Origin: Aliiroseovarius crassostreae
Lineage (GTDB): Bacteria; Pseudomonadota; Alphaproteobacteria; Rhodobacterales; Rhodobacteraceae
Direction of reading: 5' to 3'
DNA length: 64,000 bases
Assembly (NCBI RefSeq): GCF_001307765.1
Contig: NZ_LKBA01000006.1
Span: 586,001-650,000 of the forward strand
Shown: piece after piece, positions 8,884 to 18,020 of the stretch
Numbering within the stretch: position 1 is the stretch's first letter
Layout: every line of letters begins with the position of its first letter
Notes under the pieces: generated by a model
The model's database searches: none
Told to the model about the DNA's origin: nothing
The model's input: the letters and a program-made list of their open reading frames with translations, nothing else
Program-made: the position numbers and the translations under genes

Positions 8884-9759
8884 TCAGCGGGTCGGCACCG
8901 GCACCTCGCCACGGTAATCATAGAAGCCGCGCCCGGCCTTGCGCCCGACCCAACCCGCTTCCACATATTTTACCAGCAGCGGACAGGGGCGGTATTTGGT
9001 GTCCGCCAACCCGTCATACAGCACGTTCATGATCGCCAGGCAGGTATCAAGACCGATGAAATCCCCAAGCTCCAGCGGCCCCATCGGGTGGTTTGCCCCC
9101 AGCTTCATCGACGCATCAATCGACGCCACCGATCCCACGCCCTCGTAAAGCGCATAACAGGCTTCGTTGATCATCGGGATCAGGATCCGGTTCACGATGA
9201 ACGCGGGATAATCCTCGGCACTTGCGGCCGTCTTGCCCAGCCGCTCGACCACGGCCAGAAGGGTCTGATAGGTCTCCTCCGACGTGGCAATGCCGCGGAT
9301 CAGCTCCACCAGTTGCATCACCGGCACCGGGTTCATGAAATGAAACCCCATGAACCGCTCCGGGCGATCCGTTTTCGCCGCAAGGCGGGTGATCGACAGG
9401 GACGAGGTGTTGGTGGTGAGGATGGTGTTTTCCCCCAGCGACGGCGCGAGCCCCGCAAAGATCTGATCCTTGACATCCTCCCGTTCCGTGGCCGCCTCGA
9501 TCACCAGATCGGTGCCCCCCAGCTCTCCCAGCTCCGAGGTGGTGCGAATTCGCGCCAGCGCCGCTGCGCGCTCCTCGTCACTCAGCGCGCCCTTCGAGAC
9601 CTGACGCGCCGTGTTCTTTTCAATCCGCGCCAGCGCCGCCGCCAGCGCCTCTGCCGAAATGTCGTTCAGGACCACTTCGTATCCCGACGTTGCGAACACA
9701 TGGGCAATCCCGTTGCCCATCTGCCCTGCCCCGATAACGCCTACCGTTTGAATGCTCAT
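8884..9759 (-). CDS. 3-hydroxybutyryl-CoA dehydrogenase
   Basis: This soluble NAD(P)-dependent enzyme of 291 residues oxidises 3-hydroxybutyryl-CoA to acetoacetyl-CoA. The Rossmann motif GVIGAGQMGNGIAHVF is at residues 7-22. The catalytic His lies in GFHFMNPVPVM and the conserved Asn in FIVNRILIPM. Length fits the single-function HbdA/PaaH group rather than the fused FadB type. It follows the aldehyde dehydrogenase by five bases on the same strand. In this block it would act after glutaryl-CoA dehydrogenase and a crotonase, which is not encoded here and must come from elsewhere. Confidence 0.93.
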   Translation of the reverse strand: MSIQTVGVIGAGQMGNGIAHVFATSGYEVVLNDISAEALAAALARIEKNTARQVSKGALSDEERAAALARIRTTSELGELGGTDLVIEAATEREDVKDQIFAGLAPSLGENTILTTNTSSLSITRLAAKTDRPERFMGFHFMNPVPVMQLVELIRGIATSEETYQTLLAVVERLGKTAASAEDYPAFIVNRILIPMINEACYALYEGVGSVASIDASMKLGANHPMGPLELGDFIGLDTCLAIMNVLYDGLADTKYRPCPLLVKYVEAGWVGRKAGRGFYDYRGEVPVPTR

Positions 9760-9764
9760 TTCCC

Positions 9765-11195
9765 TTACCCCGCGCAGCAGTATTTAGTTTTGACGTTTGA
9801 GTAGAATTCTGCGGCGTATTTACCCTGTTCTCTTGCACCATAGCTAGAGGCTTTTGTACCGCCGAAGGGGACGTGGTAATCGACGCCTGCGGTTGGGAGG
9901 TTGACCATGACCATACCGGCCTGTGCGTTGTGTTTGAAGCTGCGGGCATGTTTCAGGCTTGCGGTGCAGATCCCTGCGGAGAGGCCAAATTCGGTGTCGT
10001 TTGCGGTGGCCAGCGCCTCGTCGAAATCGGCGACCTTGATGATCGAGGCGCAGGGACCGAAGATTTCTTCGCGTGAACTGCGCATCTGGTTGGTGGCCCC
10101 GACGAACATGGCCGGTGCCTGGAAGAAGCCTTCGGTGTCGCGATTGAGGCGTTCCCCGCCGATCACCTCGGCCCCTTCGGAGCGGGCCAGATCCACATAA
10201 CCCAGATTGCCGTTCAGCTGGTTTTCTGACACAACCGGGCCGATCTGCGTGGCCACATCCAGCGGGTTTCCCACGGTGAGCGCCTGCATTTCCGCCGCAA
10301 GCCGCTCCACAAACGCGTCATGGATACCCGCCTGCACGATGATGCGCGAGGACGCGGTGCAGCGCTGGCCGGTCGAGAAGAAGGCGCCATTGAGGACGGT
10401 CGAGACGGCAATGTCCATCTCGGCATCGTCCAGGATCACCATCGGGTTCTTGCCCCCCATTTCCATCTGCAGCTTTTTCATGCCGCGCGCGGCGTCCACA
10501 GCCATGTTGCGCCCCACCGGCACCGACCCGGTAAAGCTGATCGCCCTCACGCCGGGGTGATCCACGATGGCCTGCCCGACAACGGAGCCGCGCCCCATCA
10601 CCAGGTTGAAGATGCCCGCGGGCACACCGGCCTCGTGCAGGATTTCAGCCAGCAGATGCGCCGATCCCGGCGTCAGGTCCGCAGGTTTGAACACCACCGC
10701 ATTGCCATAGGCCAGCGCCGGGGCGATTTTCCACGCGGGGATCGCAATCGGGAAGTTCCAGGGCGTGATCAGGCCCACAACCCCCACCGGTTCGCGCGAC
10801 ACTTCCACATCCACATCCGGGCGCACCGAGGCAACCGCATCCCCGGTCACACGGATCGCCTCTCCGGCAAAAAAGCGAAAGATCTGCGCCGCGCGGACGG
10901 TTTCACCGATCGCCTCCGCCAGCGTCTTGCCCTCTTCCCGGGCCAGGATCGTGCCGATCTCATCCTTGCGGGCAAACAGCGCCCCCGCCACGGCCTCAAG
11001 CAGGTCCGAGCGCAGTTGCGGCGAGGCATTCGCCCAGGCCGGAAGCGCCGCATTGGCCGCCGCCACCGCGTCATTGACCTGTTCAATGGACGCATGGGCA
11101 TAGGTGCCAATCACATCCGACAGGTCGGCGGGGTTGAGATTTGGAACGGCATCCACGCCATCCAGCCATTCACCGGCAATCAGGTTTCGCTTCAT
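9765..11195 (-). CDS. NAD(P)-dependent aldehyde dehydrogenase, probably glutarate or related semialdehyde dehydrogenase
   Basis: This aldehyde dehydrogenase of about 476 residues has all family landmarks: VGLITPWNFPIAIP, the glutamate in MEMGGKNPMVILDD and the catalytic cysteine in FFSTGQRCTASSR. The MGGKNP and GQRCTASSR wording is common in the 2-oxoglutarate semialdehyde/succinate semialdehyde subgroup. Its position between glutaryl-CoA dehydrogenase and 3-hydroxybutyryl-CoA dehydrogenase, in an operon led by a GabT-like aminotransferase, suggests oxidation of glutarate semialdehyde (DavD role). I start it at 11195 (MKRNLIAGEW) rather than five codons upstream. Substrate choice is an inference from context. 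Confidence 0.85.
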   Translation of the reverse strand: MKRNLIAGEWLDGVDAVPNLNPADLSDVIGTYAHASIEQVNDAVAAANAALPAWANASPQLRSDLLEAVAGALFARKDEIGTILAREEGKTLAEAIGETVRAAQIFRFFAGEAIRVTGDAVASVRPDVDVEVSREPVGVVGLITPWNFPIAIPAWKIAPALAYGNAVVFKPADLTPGSAHLLAEILHEAGVPAGIFNLVMGRGSVVGQAIVDHPGVRAISFTGSVPVGRNMAVDAARGMKKLQMEMGGKNPMVILDDAEMDIAVSTVLNGAFFSTGQRCTASSRIIVQAGIHDAFVERLAAEMQALTVGNPLDVATQIGPVVSENQLNGNLGYVDLARSEGAEVIGGERLNRDTEGFFQAPAMFVGATNQMRSSREEIFGPCASIIKVADFDEALATANDTEFGLSAGICTASLKHARSFKHNAQAGMVMVNLPTAGVDYHVPFGGTKASSYGAREQGKYAAEFYSNVKTKYCCAG

Positions 11196-11330
11196 CGGCT
11201 CTCTCATCATGTTTGAGGGTCAGGGAAAGACGAGGAAAGCCGCAGATGTCAAATCTGGGGGGGATATGTACGGCTTTCCTCAAGGATCCGGCCACCAAGA
11301 GGAACAAGTGGCCGGATCTGTTCGACAGGA

Positions 11331-12545
11331 TCAGGCGAAGGCCTGCAGCCCGGTCTGGGCACGGCCCAGGATCAGCGCATGCACGTCATGGGTGCCTTCA
11401 TAGGTGTTCACGGTCTCAAGGTTCACCATGTGACGGATCACGTGGAAGTCCTGGCTGATGCCGTTGCCGCCATGCATGTCACGGGCCAGACGCGCAATAT
11501 CGAGCGCCTTGCCGCAATTGTTGCGCTTGATCAGCGACACCATCTCCGGCGCGGCTTTCGCCTCGTCCATCAGGCGGCCAACGCGCAGCGCCGCCTGCAG
11601 GCCCAGCGAGATCTCGGTCTGCATATTGGCGAGCTTCAGCTGGAACAGTTGCATCTGCGCCAGCGGCTTGCCGAATTGTTTGCGGTCCAGCCCATATTGA
11701 CGGGCACCGTGCCAGCAGGCCTCAGCCGCCCCCATCGCGCCCCAGGCAATGCCGTAACGCGCGCGGTTCAGACAGCCAAACGGACCTTTCAGGCCAGAGA
11801 CATCCGGCAGCAGGGCGTCTTCGCCCACTTCCACATTCTCCATCACGATCTCGCCGGTGATCGACGCGCGCAATGACAGCTTGCCTTCGATCTTCGGAGC
11901 AGACAGCCCCTTGGTGCCTTTGTCCAGCACAAAGCCCTTGATCTTGCCGTCATGCGCATCCGATTTGGCCCAGACCACAAACACATCCGCGATCGGCGCG
12001 TTGGAGATCCACATTTTCGACCCGTTCAGCACATAGCCGCCGTCGACCTTCCTGGCGGTGGTTTTCATCGAACCGGGATCGGACCCCGCATCCGGCTCGG
12101 TCAGGCCAAAGCAGCCGATCCATTCGCCCGACGCCAGTTTCGGCAGGTATTTCGCGCGCTGCTCTTCGGTGCCATAGGCATAGATCGGATACATCACCAG
12201 CGAGCTCTGCACCGACATCATCGAACGATACCCACTGTCGATGCGCTCGACTTCGCGCGCCACCAGACCATAGGTCACGTAACCTGCGCCAATGCCGCCG
12301 AACTTTTCCGGGATGGTGGTGCCCAGCAGGCCCATTTCACCCATCTCACGGAAGATCTCCGGATCGGTCTCTTCGCGCGCAAACGCCTCGGTCACACGCG
12401 GCATCAGCTTGTCTTCAGAGTAGGCGCGGGCCGCATCACGGACCATACGCTCATCCTCAAGCAGCTGGTCTTCCAGCAGGAAGGCATCATCCCAGTTGAA
12501 GGACGCAAGCGCCGGCTGGGATTGGGGGGAAAGATCTTTCGCCAT
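11331..12545 (-). CDS. gcdH: Glutaryl-CoA dehydrogenase
   Basis: This FAD enzyme of about 404 residues oxidises and decarboxylates glutaryl-CoA to crotonyl-CoA in lysine, tryptophan and glutarate breakdown. The segment [20 protein letters not shown] contains the arginine that in characterised homologues binds the glutaryl carboxylate. The C-terminal [20 protein letters not shown] carries the catalytic glutamate (YEGTHD). The FAD-binding [15 protein letters not shown] motif is also intact. I start it at [10 protein letters not shown] (12545), since the 22 codons upstream look non-coding. It follows the aminotransferase gene by about 22 bases and is probably in the same transcript. Confidence 0.95.
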   Translation of the reverse strand: MAKDLSPQSQPALASFNWDDAFLLEDQLLEDERMVRDAARAYSEDKLMPRVTEAFAREETDPEIFREMGEMGLLGTTIPEKFGGIGAGYVTYGLVAREVERIDSGYRSMMSVQSSLVMYPIYAYGTEEQRAKYLPKLASGEWIGCFGLTEPDAGSDPGSMKTTARKVDGGYVLNGSKMWISNAPIADVFVVWAKSDAHDGKIKGFVLDKGTKGLSAPKIEGKLSLRASITGEIVMENVEVGEDALLPDVSGLKGPFGCLNRARYGIAWGAMGAAEACWHGARQYGLDRKQFGKPLAQMQLFQLKLANMQTEISLGLQAALRVGRLMDEAKAAPEMVSLIKRNNCGKALDIARLARDMHGGNGISQDFHVIRHMVNLETVNTYEGTHDVHALILGRAQTGLQAFA

Positions 12546-12567
12546 ATCTTTGTCTCCTGTTCGCGGC

Positions 12568-13863
12568 TTACGCGGCGGTTTTGCTGATGGCAGCTTCAAT
12601 CGAAGCCTCAAGAATGTCCATCGCCTCGTCGAGCTGTTCCATCGGAATGGTCAGTGGCGGCAGAAGGCGCACAGCATTGGCGCGGGTGCCGCAGGGCAGA
12701 ATGATCAGGCCACGCGCCTCGGCCTCGGCCACAATGGCCTGGGTCAGCGCGGGATCCGGGGCGTTGGTGTCACGGTCGGTGACCAGTTCAAAGGCAATCA
12801 TCGCGCCCAGGCCACGCACGTCGCCAATCGCTTCCATCCCCTGACGCGCCGCCAGGGCGTTCAGACGGGATTTGACCTTCTCACCAATGTCAGTGGCGCG
12901 GTCGCAAAGCTTCTCTTCCTCGATCACGTCAAACACAGCATTCGCCGCCGCCACCGCCAGCGGGTTGCCCGCATAGGTGCCGCCGATGCCGCCCACCGGG
13001 GCAGCATCGACAACCTCGGCCCGGCCAGTCACGGCTGAGAGCGGGAAGCCGCCCGCCAGGCCCTTGGCCATGGTCACCAGATCGGCGGCCACGCCCGCAT
13101 GCTCAAACGCAAAAAGTTTACCCGTCCGCGCAATCCCCGCCTGCACCTCATCCGCAATCAGAAGAATGCCGTAATCGTCACAGATCTTGCGCAGCGCGCG
13201 CAGGAATTCAGGCTGGGCGATGTTGAAGCCCCCCTCGCCCTGCACCGGTTCAATGATCATCGCCGCCACACGCTCCGGGTCGATCGAGCTTTTGAACATA
13301 TTGTCCAGGATCGCCAGCGACTGTTCGACACTCACACCGTGGAATTCATTCGGAAACGGCGCATGCAGCACCTCGGGCGGCATCGCCCCGAAGGCTTTCT
13401 TGTAAGGGGTCACCTTGCCGCAAAGCGCCATGCCCATCAGGGTGCGCCCATGGAAGGCGCCGGAAAAGGCAATCACACCCGAGCGGCCGGTATAAGCGCG
13501 CGCCATCTTGACCGCGTTTTCCACCGCTTCCGCACCGGTCGTGACCAGCATGGTCTTCTTCTTGAACTCCCCCGGCGTCGACGCGTTCAGACGCTCCGCC
13601 AGCGCGATATAGCTTTCATAAGGCGCCACGTGGAAACAGGTATGGGTGAACGCCTCGGACTGCGCCGCCACCGCCGCCATCAGCTTCGGATGACGATGGC
13701 CAGTATTGTTCACGGCAATGCCCGCCGCAAAGTCGATATAACGCTTGCCATCGGCATCCCACAGCTCGGCATTCTCTGCACGCACCGCATAAATGCCACG
13801 GGTGGCCACACCATTGGCAACAGCCTCGGCGCGGCGGGATTTGAGGGTTTCAGTCTTGCTCAC
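12568..13863 (-). CDS. gabT: Class III aminotransferase, 4-aminobutyrate/5-aminovalerate type
   Basis: This PLP-dependent omega-amino acid aminotransferase of about 431 residues transfers the terminal amino group of 4-aminobutyrate or 5-aminovalerate to 2-oxoglutarate. The PLP lysine lies in [15 protein letters not shown]. The phosphate-binding [15 protein letters not shown] and the [14 protein letters not shown] segment with the cofactor aspartate are intact. The GTG at 13863 is preferred because GGAGGAG lies six bases upstream; a GTG five codons earlier lies inside that site. It leads the minus-strand gabT-gcdH-aldehyde dehydrogenase-3HB-CoA dehydrogenase series. With gcdH beside it, 5-aminovalerate (DavT role) is as likely as 4-aminobutyrate. 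Confidence 0.92.
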   Translation of the reverse strand: MSKTETLKSRRAEAVANGVATRGIYAVRAENAELWDADGKRYIDFAAGIAVNNTGHRHPKLMAAVAAQSEAFTHTCFHVAPYESYIALAERLNASTPGEFKKKTMLVTTGAEAVENAVKMARAYTGRSGVIAFSGAFHGRTLMGMALCGKVTPYKKAFGAMPPEVLHAPFPNEFHGVSVEQSLAILDNMFKSSIDPERVAAMIIEPVQGEGGFNIAQPEFLRALRKICDDYGILLIADEVQAGIARTGKLFAFEHAGVAADLVTMAKGLAGGFPLSAVTGRAEVVDAAPVGGIGGTYAGNPLAVAAANAVFDVIEEEKLCDRATDIGEKVKSRLNALAARQGMEAIGDVRGLGAMIAFELVTDRDTNAPDPALTQAIVAEAEARGLIILPCGTRANAVRLLPPLTIPMEQLDEAMDILEASIEAAISKTAA

Positions 13864-13952
13864 GTGAGGCTCCTCCACAGGTGACGGAATGTGTCTCCCC
13901 CCAAAAAAATCCGGGATCGATTCACATATTCATTGATTCTCGCATCCTGTAT

Positions 13953-13970
13953 TGCTCAATTTATTGAGCA
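13953..13970. promoter_or_regulatory. Palindromic operator in the gabT/XRE divergent promoter
   Basis: TGCTCAATTTATTGAGCA has perfect eight-base arms around TT, located between the divergent gabT operon and the XRE-cupin gene. A closely matching site lies upstream of the nearby TRAP transporter at 19176-19193. It is probably the binding site of the XRE-cupin regulator. Confidence 0.65.
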
Positions 13971-14043
13971 TTGCTAGAGGTGAGTTTGGACAAAACTCGC
14001 TGAATCGCCCAATCTGGCAAAAAGCGATGAAAGGACCCAATCC

Positions 14044-14625
14044 ATGGTGGACGAATTTGACGTTGGCGCCCGTTTGAAGCAGCTAAGACAGCAATTCAAC
14101 ATGTCTCAAAGGCAGCTCGCCGAATCCGCAGGCGTGCCACACGGGCAGATCTCAATGATCGAAACCAACAGATCCAGCCCGTCCGTCGCAAGTTTGCGCA
14201 AAATTCTGGGCGGCTTCGGAATTTCCATGTCAGAGTTTTTTGAACCCGACGCAACAACAACCTCACAAAACTTCTTCACACCCGCTGAACTCAGAGACCT
14301 CACGTCCCTCCTCTACCAGGGAAACGAAGCCGCACAGAAAAAAATAACCCTCAAACAGGTCGGAGACGCAAAACTCCACGGCCTCCAGATCCTACACGAA
14401 AGATACGAACCCGGCGCCGATACAGGCGAAACCATGATCGAACATGACGCAAATGAAGGCGGTATCGTCATCGAAGGCGAACTCGAAATCACCGTCGGAC
14501 CAGAAACCAGAACCCTCAAAGCCGGCGACGCATACCTCTTCAACTCAAAAGAACCACACAGATTCAAAAATAACTCCGACAGAGTATGCAAAGTCATCTC
14601 AGCTTGCACTCCACCATACCTATAA
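14044..14625 (+). CDS. XRE family transcriptional regulator with cupin domain
   Basis: This 193-residue regulator has an N-terminal XRE helix-turn-helix (residues about 8-65: LKQLRQQFNMSQRQLAESAGVPHGQISMIE) and a C-terminal cupin_2 sensor domain (about 110-190: GADTGETMIEHDANEGGIVIEGELEITVG to EPHRF). This layout is shared with PuuR-type regulators of polyamine and amino acid use. It is divergent from gabT and cotranscribed with the CoA-transferase ten bases downstream. It likely senses a pathway metabolite through the cupin domain and binds the palindrome at 13953-13970. From about 14220 the coding strand becomes strikingly poor in G, with many AGA, GAA, ACC and CTC codons unlike its neighbours. 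Confidence 0.92.
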   Translation: MVDEFDVGARLKQLRQQFNMSQRQLAESAGVPHGQISMIETNRSSPSVASLRKILGGFGISMSEFFEPDATTTSQNFFTPAELRDLTSLLYQGNEAAQKKITLKQVGDAKLHGLQILHERYEPGADTGETMIEHDANEGGIVIEGELEITVGPETRTLKAGDAYLFNSKEPHRFKNNSDRVCKVISACTPPYL

Positions 14626-14635
14626 AGGACCTCAC

Positions 14636-15742
14636 ATGACCCCACTCGCCGGACTAAAAGTTGTCGAACTTGCCCGAATTCTCGCGGGCCCCTGGATTGG
14701 CCAGTCGCTTGCCGACCTGGGCGCAGATGTCATCAAGGTGGAGAGCCCGGCAGGCGATGACACCCGCAAATGGGGGCCTCCGTTCATTGAACGCGACGGC
14801 GACAAAAGTGCTGCCTATTACTATGCCGCCAACCGTGGCAAGGACTGTGTGACGTGCGATTTCCGCACCCCCGAAGGGCAGGCGCAGGTGCGTGAGCTGA
14901 TCCGGGATGCAGATATTCTGATCGAGAATTTCAAGGTCGGCGGGCTTGCCAAATACGGGCTGGATTATGACAGCGTGAAAGATCTGAACCCGCGCCTGAT
15001 CTACTGCTCGATCACCGGGTTTGGGCAGGATGGCCCCTATGCCAAGCGGGCGGGGTACGATTTCCTACTGCAGGGCATGTCAGGGCTGATGTCGATCACT
15101 GGCGAGCCGGATCGTCAGCCCCAGAAAGTGGGGGTCGCGGTCACCGATATCGTGACCGGACTTTATGGCACCATTGGCGTGCTGGCCGCAGTTGAGCAAC
15201 GCCACCGCACCGGCAAGGGCCAGCATATCGACATGTCCCTTCTGGATTGCGCCACGGCGATGCTGGCCAATCAGGCGATGAATTATCTGGCCACAGGTGA
15301 AAGCCCCGAGCGGCGCGGGAACGCACATCCGAATATCGCGCCCTATCAGGTTCTGCCGACAGCGGACGGGCATTTCATTCTGGCCGTTGGCAATGATGGG
15401 CAGTTCCAACGGTTCTGCGAGGTGATCGACCGCGAAGACCTGCGGGAAAATCCCGATTTTGCCACCAATCAGCTGCGCGTTGAGAACCGGGAGGTTCTGA
15501 CGATCGAAATCGAGCAGGAAACGCAGAAATGGCAAAAGGCCGATCTTCTGGACGCGCTGGAGGCCGCCACGGTGCCCGCTGGCCCGATCAACTCGATCGG
15601 TGAAGCATTTGACGACGCTCAGATCAAACACCGGGGCATGGAAATTGCACCGGAAGGGGTGCGTGGGGTGCGTGGACCCTGGGTATTTTCGGATGCGAGC
15701 CTGGCACTGGACAAATCGGCACCCGTCTTGCCGAAACCCTGA
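14636..15742 (+). CDS. CaiB/BaiF family CoA-transferase, probable succinyl-CoA:glutarate CoA-transferase
   Basis: This family III CoA-transferase of about 368 residues begins MTPLAGLKVVELARILAGPW, a classic family start. The catalytic aspartate is in VAVTDIVTGLYGT, aligned with the active-site Asp of formyl-CoA transferase. I start at 14636 since the frame upstream only shadows the regulator gene. Encoded with the XRE-cupin regulator and divergent from gabT-gcdH, it most likely activates glutarate to glutaryl-CoA, the step before glutaryl-CoA dehydrogenase. Donor and acceptor CoA are inferred from context, not sequence. A strong terminator follows. Confidence 0.88.
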   Translation: MTPLAGLKVVELARILAGPWIGQSLADLGADVIKVESPAGDDTRKWGPPFIERDGDKSAAYYYAANRGKDCVTCDFRTPEGQAQVRELIRDADILIENFKVGGLAKYGLDYDSVKDLNPRLIYCSITGFGQDGPYAKRAGYDFLLQGMSGLMSITGEPDRQPQKVGVAVTDIVTGLYGTIGVLAAVEQRHRTGKGQHIDMSLLDCATAMLANQAMNYLATGESPERRGNAHPNIAPYQVLPTADGHFILAVGNDGQFQRFCEVIDREDLRENPDFATNQLRVENREVLTIEIEQETQKWQKADLLDALEAATVPAGPINSIGEAFDDAQIKHRGMEIAPEGVRGVRGPWVFSDASLALDKSAPVLPKP

Positions 15743-15770
15743 CCCTGCCCCCCAAAAAAAACGAGCATAA

Positions 15771-15799
15771 GGCCGGGCCATTCCGCCCGGCCTTTTTTT
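15771..15799 (+). terminator. Terminator after CoA-transferase gene
   Basis: GGCCGGGC and GCCCGGCC arms around six bases are followed by seven T residues on the plus strand, a textbook intrinsic terminator. Confidence 0.85.
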
Positions 15800-15831
15800 G
15801 GTCCTGCGGAAATGAGCGCAGAGCCAGAAAA

Positions 15832-15951
15832 CTAGTTTTCTAGTTTTCTAGTTTTCTAGTTTCCTAGTTTCCTAGTTTCCTAGTTTCCTAGTTTCCTAGT
15901 TTCCTAGTTTCCTAGTTTCCTAGTTTCCTAGTTTCCTAGTTTCCTAGTTTC
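15832..15951. repeat. 8-bp tandem repeat, 15 exact units (CTAGTTTY)
   Basis: Fifteen consecutive 8-base units fill 120 bp without interruption. The first three read CTAGTTTT and the next twelve CTAGTTTC. The array sits between the CoA-transferase terminator and the convergent TRAP operon terminator, so it is intergenic. The frequent CTAG tetranucleotide is unusual, because CTAG is normally rare in bacterial DNA. Two further units occur at 63501-63516. A repeat like this can vary in copy number by slippage. Confidence 0.95.
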
Positions 15952-15984
15952 CTTCGAAATCCACCTCACCTCCCAAAACCACAA

Positions 15985-16023
15985 CAAAAAAGGCCGCCCG
16001 CCTGAGAACAGGACCGAGCGGCC
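15985..16023 (-). terminator. Terminator of the first TRAP operon
   Basis: On the minus strand GGCCGCTCG pairs imperfectly with CGGGCGGCC and is followed by TTTTTTGTTG. It lies about 65 bp beyond the TRAP large-permease stop. Confidence 0.6.
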
Positions 16024-16089
16024 AGTTATGGGAGTGTCTGAACAGACACAGGCCGGCGCCACGGGGCGCAGCGCCGGATCTGGTTTGGC

Positions 16090-17403
16090 TTAGAACAACA
16101 GGTTCGGCAGCCAGAGGGCGATTTCCGGGAAGGCCACGACCAGCGCCAACCCGATGATCTGCAGCACCACAAAGGGCAATGCCGCTTTGTAGATATCCAC
16201 GATGGTGATCTCAGGCGGCGCCACAGAGCGCATGTAGAAAAGGTTGTATCCAAACGGGGGCGTCAGATAGGCCGACTGCATCGACAGGATGAACAGCACC
16301 GCAAACCAAGTGGTATCAAAGCCAAGGTCACGGACAATTGGCACAAAAAGCGGCACCGTGATGAACACGATCGCAAAGTCATCCAGAAACATGCCGAGCA
16401 CAAAGTAGGTGGCCAGCATGGCAATGATCACCCACATTGGCGACAGGTCAAAATCTTCGATCAACTCGCCGACAATCTGCCCGGCCCCCAGCCCCACATA
16501 GATCTTCGAAAAGAACACGGCCGCGATGGTGATCCACATCAGCATGCCCATCAGCTTGGTGGTGGTCAGCATCACATAGCGCAGCATGTCCCAGCTGAGA
16601 CGGCGCTGGATCCCGGCAATGACCAGCGCGCCGAACGCCCCAATCGCAGAGGCTTCGGAGGGTGAGGTTACACCACCGATAATACAGCCCAGAACGGTGA
16701 CAATCAGGATACCCGGCGCGATCAGGAAACGCAGCGACAGGAATTTCTCTTTGGCCGAGAACTGCTCTTCTGCCGGGGGACCCATAAGCGGGTTAATACG
16801 GCAACGCACGAGGATATAGGCAATATATATACCGGCCAGCATCAGGCCCGGCACAAGGCCCGCGGCAAAAAGCTTGCCCACGCTGTCACGCGACAGGAAG
16901 GCATAGATGATCATCAGAACCGAAGGGGGGATGAGAAAGCCCAACGCACCCCCGGCCATGATTGTCCCGGTCACAAGCTTGCTGTCATATCCGCGCTTCA
17001 GCATCGCCGGCAGCGCAATGATCCCCAGCGACACAGTTGCCGCCCCGGACACGCCAGCCATGGCCGCAATCAGCGCACAGATGATCACCGTACCGATGCC
17101 AAGCCCGCCGGGCAGACGGCCCATCAGCTTGTGAATCATTTCAAACAGGTCGTCGGTAATACCCGATCGCTGCAGCACCAACCCCATGAAGATGAACATT
17201 GGCAGGGCCACGAGAAGGAAATTGTCCATCGCCGAGAAGGTTGAGGAAATCAGCAGGTCCAGCCCGCCATCCCCGTAAATCATCCAGGCGCTGCCCACGC
17301 CGCAAATGGTCAAGGCCCAGGCCAGCGGCGCGCCCAGCGCCATCAGCCCCAGCATCGACAAAAACATGATCGCAGTGATCGTAAGGGGATCCAGATCCGC
17401 CAT
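16090..17403 (-). CDS. TRAP transporter large permease (DctM type)
   Basis: This integral-membrane protein of 437 residues and roughly twelve hydrophobic spans is the ion-coupled transport subunit of a tripartite ATP-independent periplasmic transporter. Family marks are the N-terminal MFLSMLGLMALGAPLAWAL, FIFMGLVLQRSGITDDLFE, and the GGVTSPSEASAIGAFGAL loop. It is the last gene of a minus-strand dctP-dctQ-dctM operon. Given the operator shared with the gabT/XRE promoter, the system probably imports a C4-C6 amino or dicarboxylic acid used by the adjacent pathway. Confidence 0.93.
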   Translation of the reverse strand: MADLDPLTITAIMFLSMLGLMALGAPLAWALTICGVGSAWMIYGDGGLDLLISSTFSAMDNFLLVALPMFIFMGLVLQRSGITDDLFEMIHKLMGRLPGGLGIGTVIICALIAAMAGVSGAATVSLGIIALPAMLKRGYDSKLVTGTIMAGGALGFLIPPSVLMIIYAFLSRDSVGKLFAAGLVPGLMLAGIYIAYILVRCRINPLMGPPAEEQFSAKEKFLSLRFLIAPGILIVTVLGCIIGGVTSPSEASAIGAFGALVIAGIQRRLSWDMLRYVMLTTTKLMGMLMWITIAAVFFSKIYVGLGAGQIVGELIEDFDLSPMWVIIAMLATYFVLGMFLDDFAIVFITVPLFVPIVRDLGFDTTWFAVLFILSMQSAYLTPPFGYNLFYMRSVAPPEITIVDIYKAALPFVVLQIIGLALVVAFPEIALWLPNLLF

Positions 17404-17444
17404 TTTACACTCCCAACCGGGGCCCGTTCCGCCCCTTTTTCGTA

Positions 17445-18020
17445 TTAGTCTTGCGCCTCGGGTACATATTCCGGGTCGGTCTGCGAACTGTCTTCGCCAT
17501 CGCGCGGATCTTCGAAATCAATCCCCAGCATGGTCAGGAAGGCACGCAGGAACTCGGCCAGGTTCTGCAGCCAGACCAGCCCGACAGCCACCGGGATCAC
17601 CGTCTTGATCGGATAAAGCGCCGGCTGCCAGATCGACTTGTTCGAATATTCGCGCACCGCCCAGCTTTCGGCGGCAAACTCCACCGCCATGACAAAAAAG
17701 ATCCCCATGACCAGCAGGCCGATGGCAAAAATGATCACGTCACAGGTGGCGCGGGCGCGCTCGCCCAACATACCCCAGATCACCTCGGAGCGCACATGTC
17801 CGCCATGGCGCAGCGTGAAGGCACCTGCGAGAATGCAGAAACCGCCATAGAGCATCGTCGACATTTCATGCGCCCAGATCGTGGGCGAATTAAGGAAATA
17901 GCGTGCGATAATTTCCAGCATCAGCACGGCAATCATCGCAAGCGTCAACCAAGAAATGGCCCGTCCGACGAACTCGGACAGGCCATCTTGAATGACAAGA
18001 TATCTTGTCACCCAACCCAT
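17445..18020 (-). CDS. TRAP transporter small permease (DctQ type)
   Basis: This 191-residue membrane protein with four hydrophobic spans has the DctQ pattern VGRAISWLTLAMIAVLMLEI near the N-terminus, then PTIWAHEMSTMLYGGFCILAGA. Its ATG overlaps the stop of the binding-protein gene by one base (TAATG), and the large permease follows about 40 bases on. The acidic tail after residue 170 (DPRDGEDSSQTDPEYVPEAQ) is a short hydrophilic extension. It bridges the binding protein and the large permease. Confidence 0.92.
   Translation of the reverse strand: MGWVTRYLVIQDGLSEFVGRAISWLTLAMIAVLMLEIIARYFLNSPTIWAHEMSTMLYGGFCILAGAFTLRHGGHVRSEVIWGMLGERARATCDVIIFAIGLLVMGIFFVMAVEFAAESWAVREYSNKSIWQPALYPIKTVIPVAVGLVWLQNLAEFLRAFLTMLGIDFEDPRDGEDSSQTDPEYVPEAQD

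Noticed and set aside
10320-11216. A 298-codon plus-strand frame opposite the aldehyde dehydrogenase
   Set aside because: It overlaps conserved ALDH motifs on the other strand and has no recognisable domain or ribosome binding site.
15832-15951. The CTAGTTTY array as a CRISPR
   Set aside because: Units are 8 bp and directly adjacent with no spacers, and no cas genes are present. It is a simple tandem repeat.
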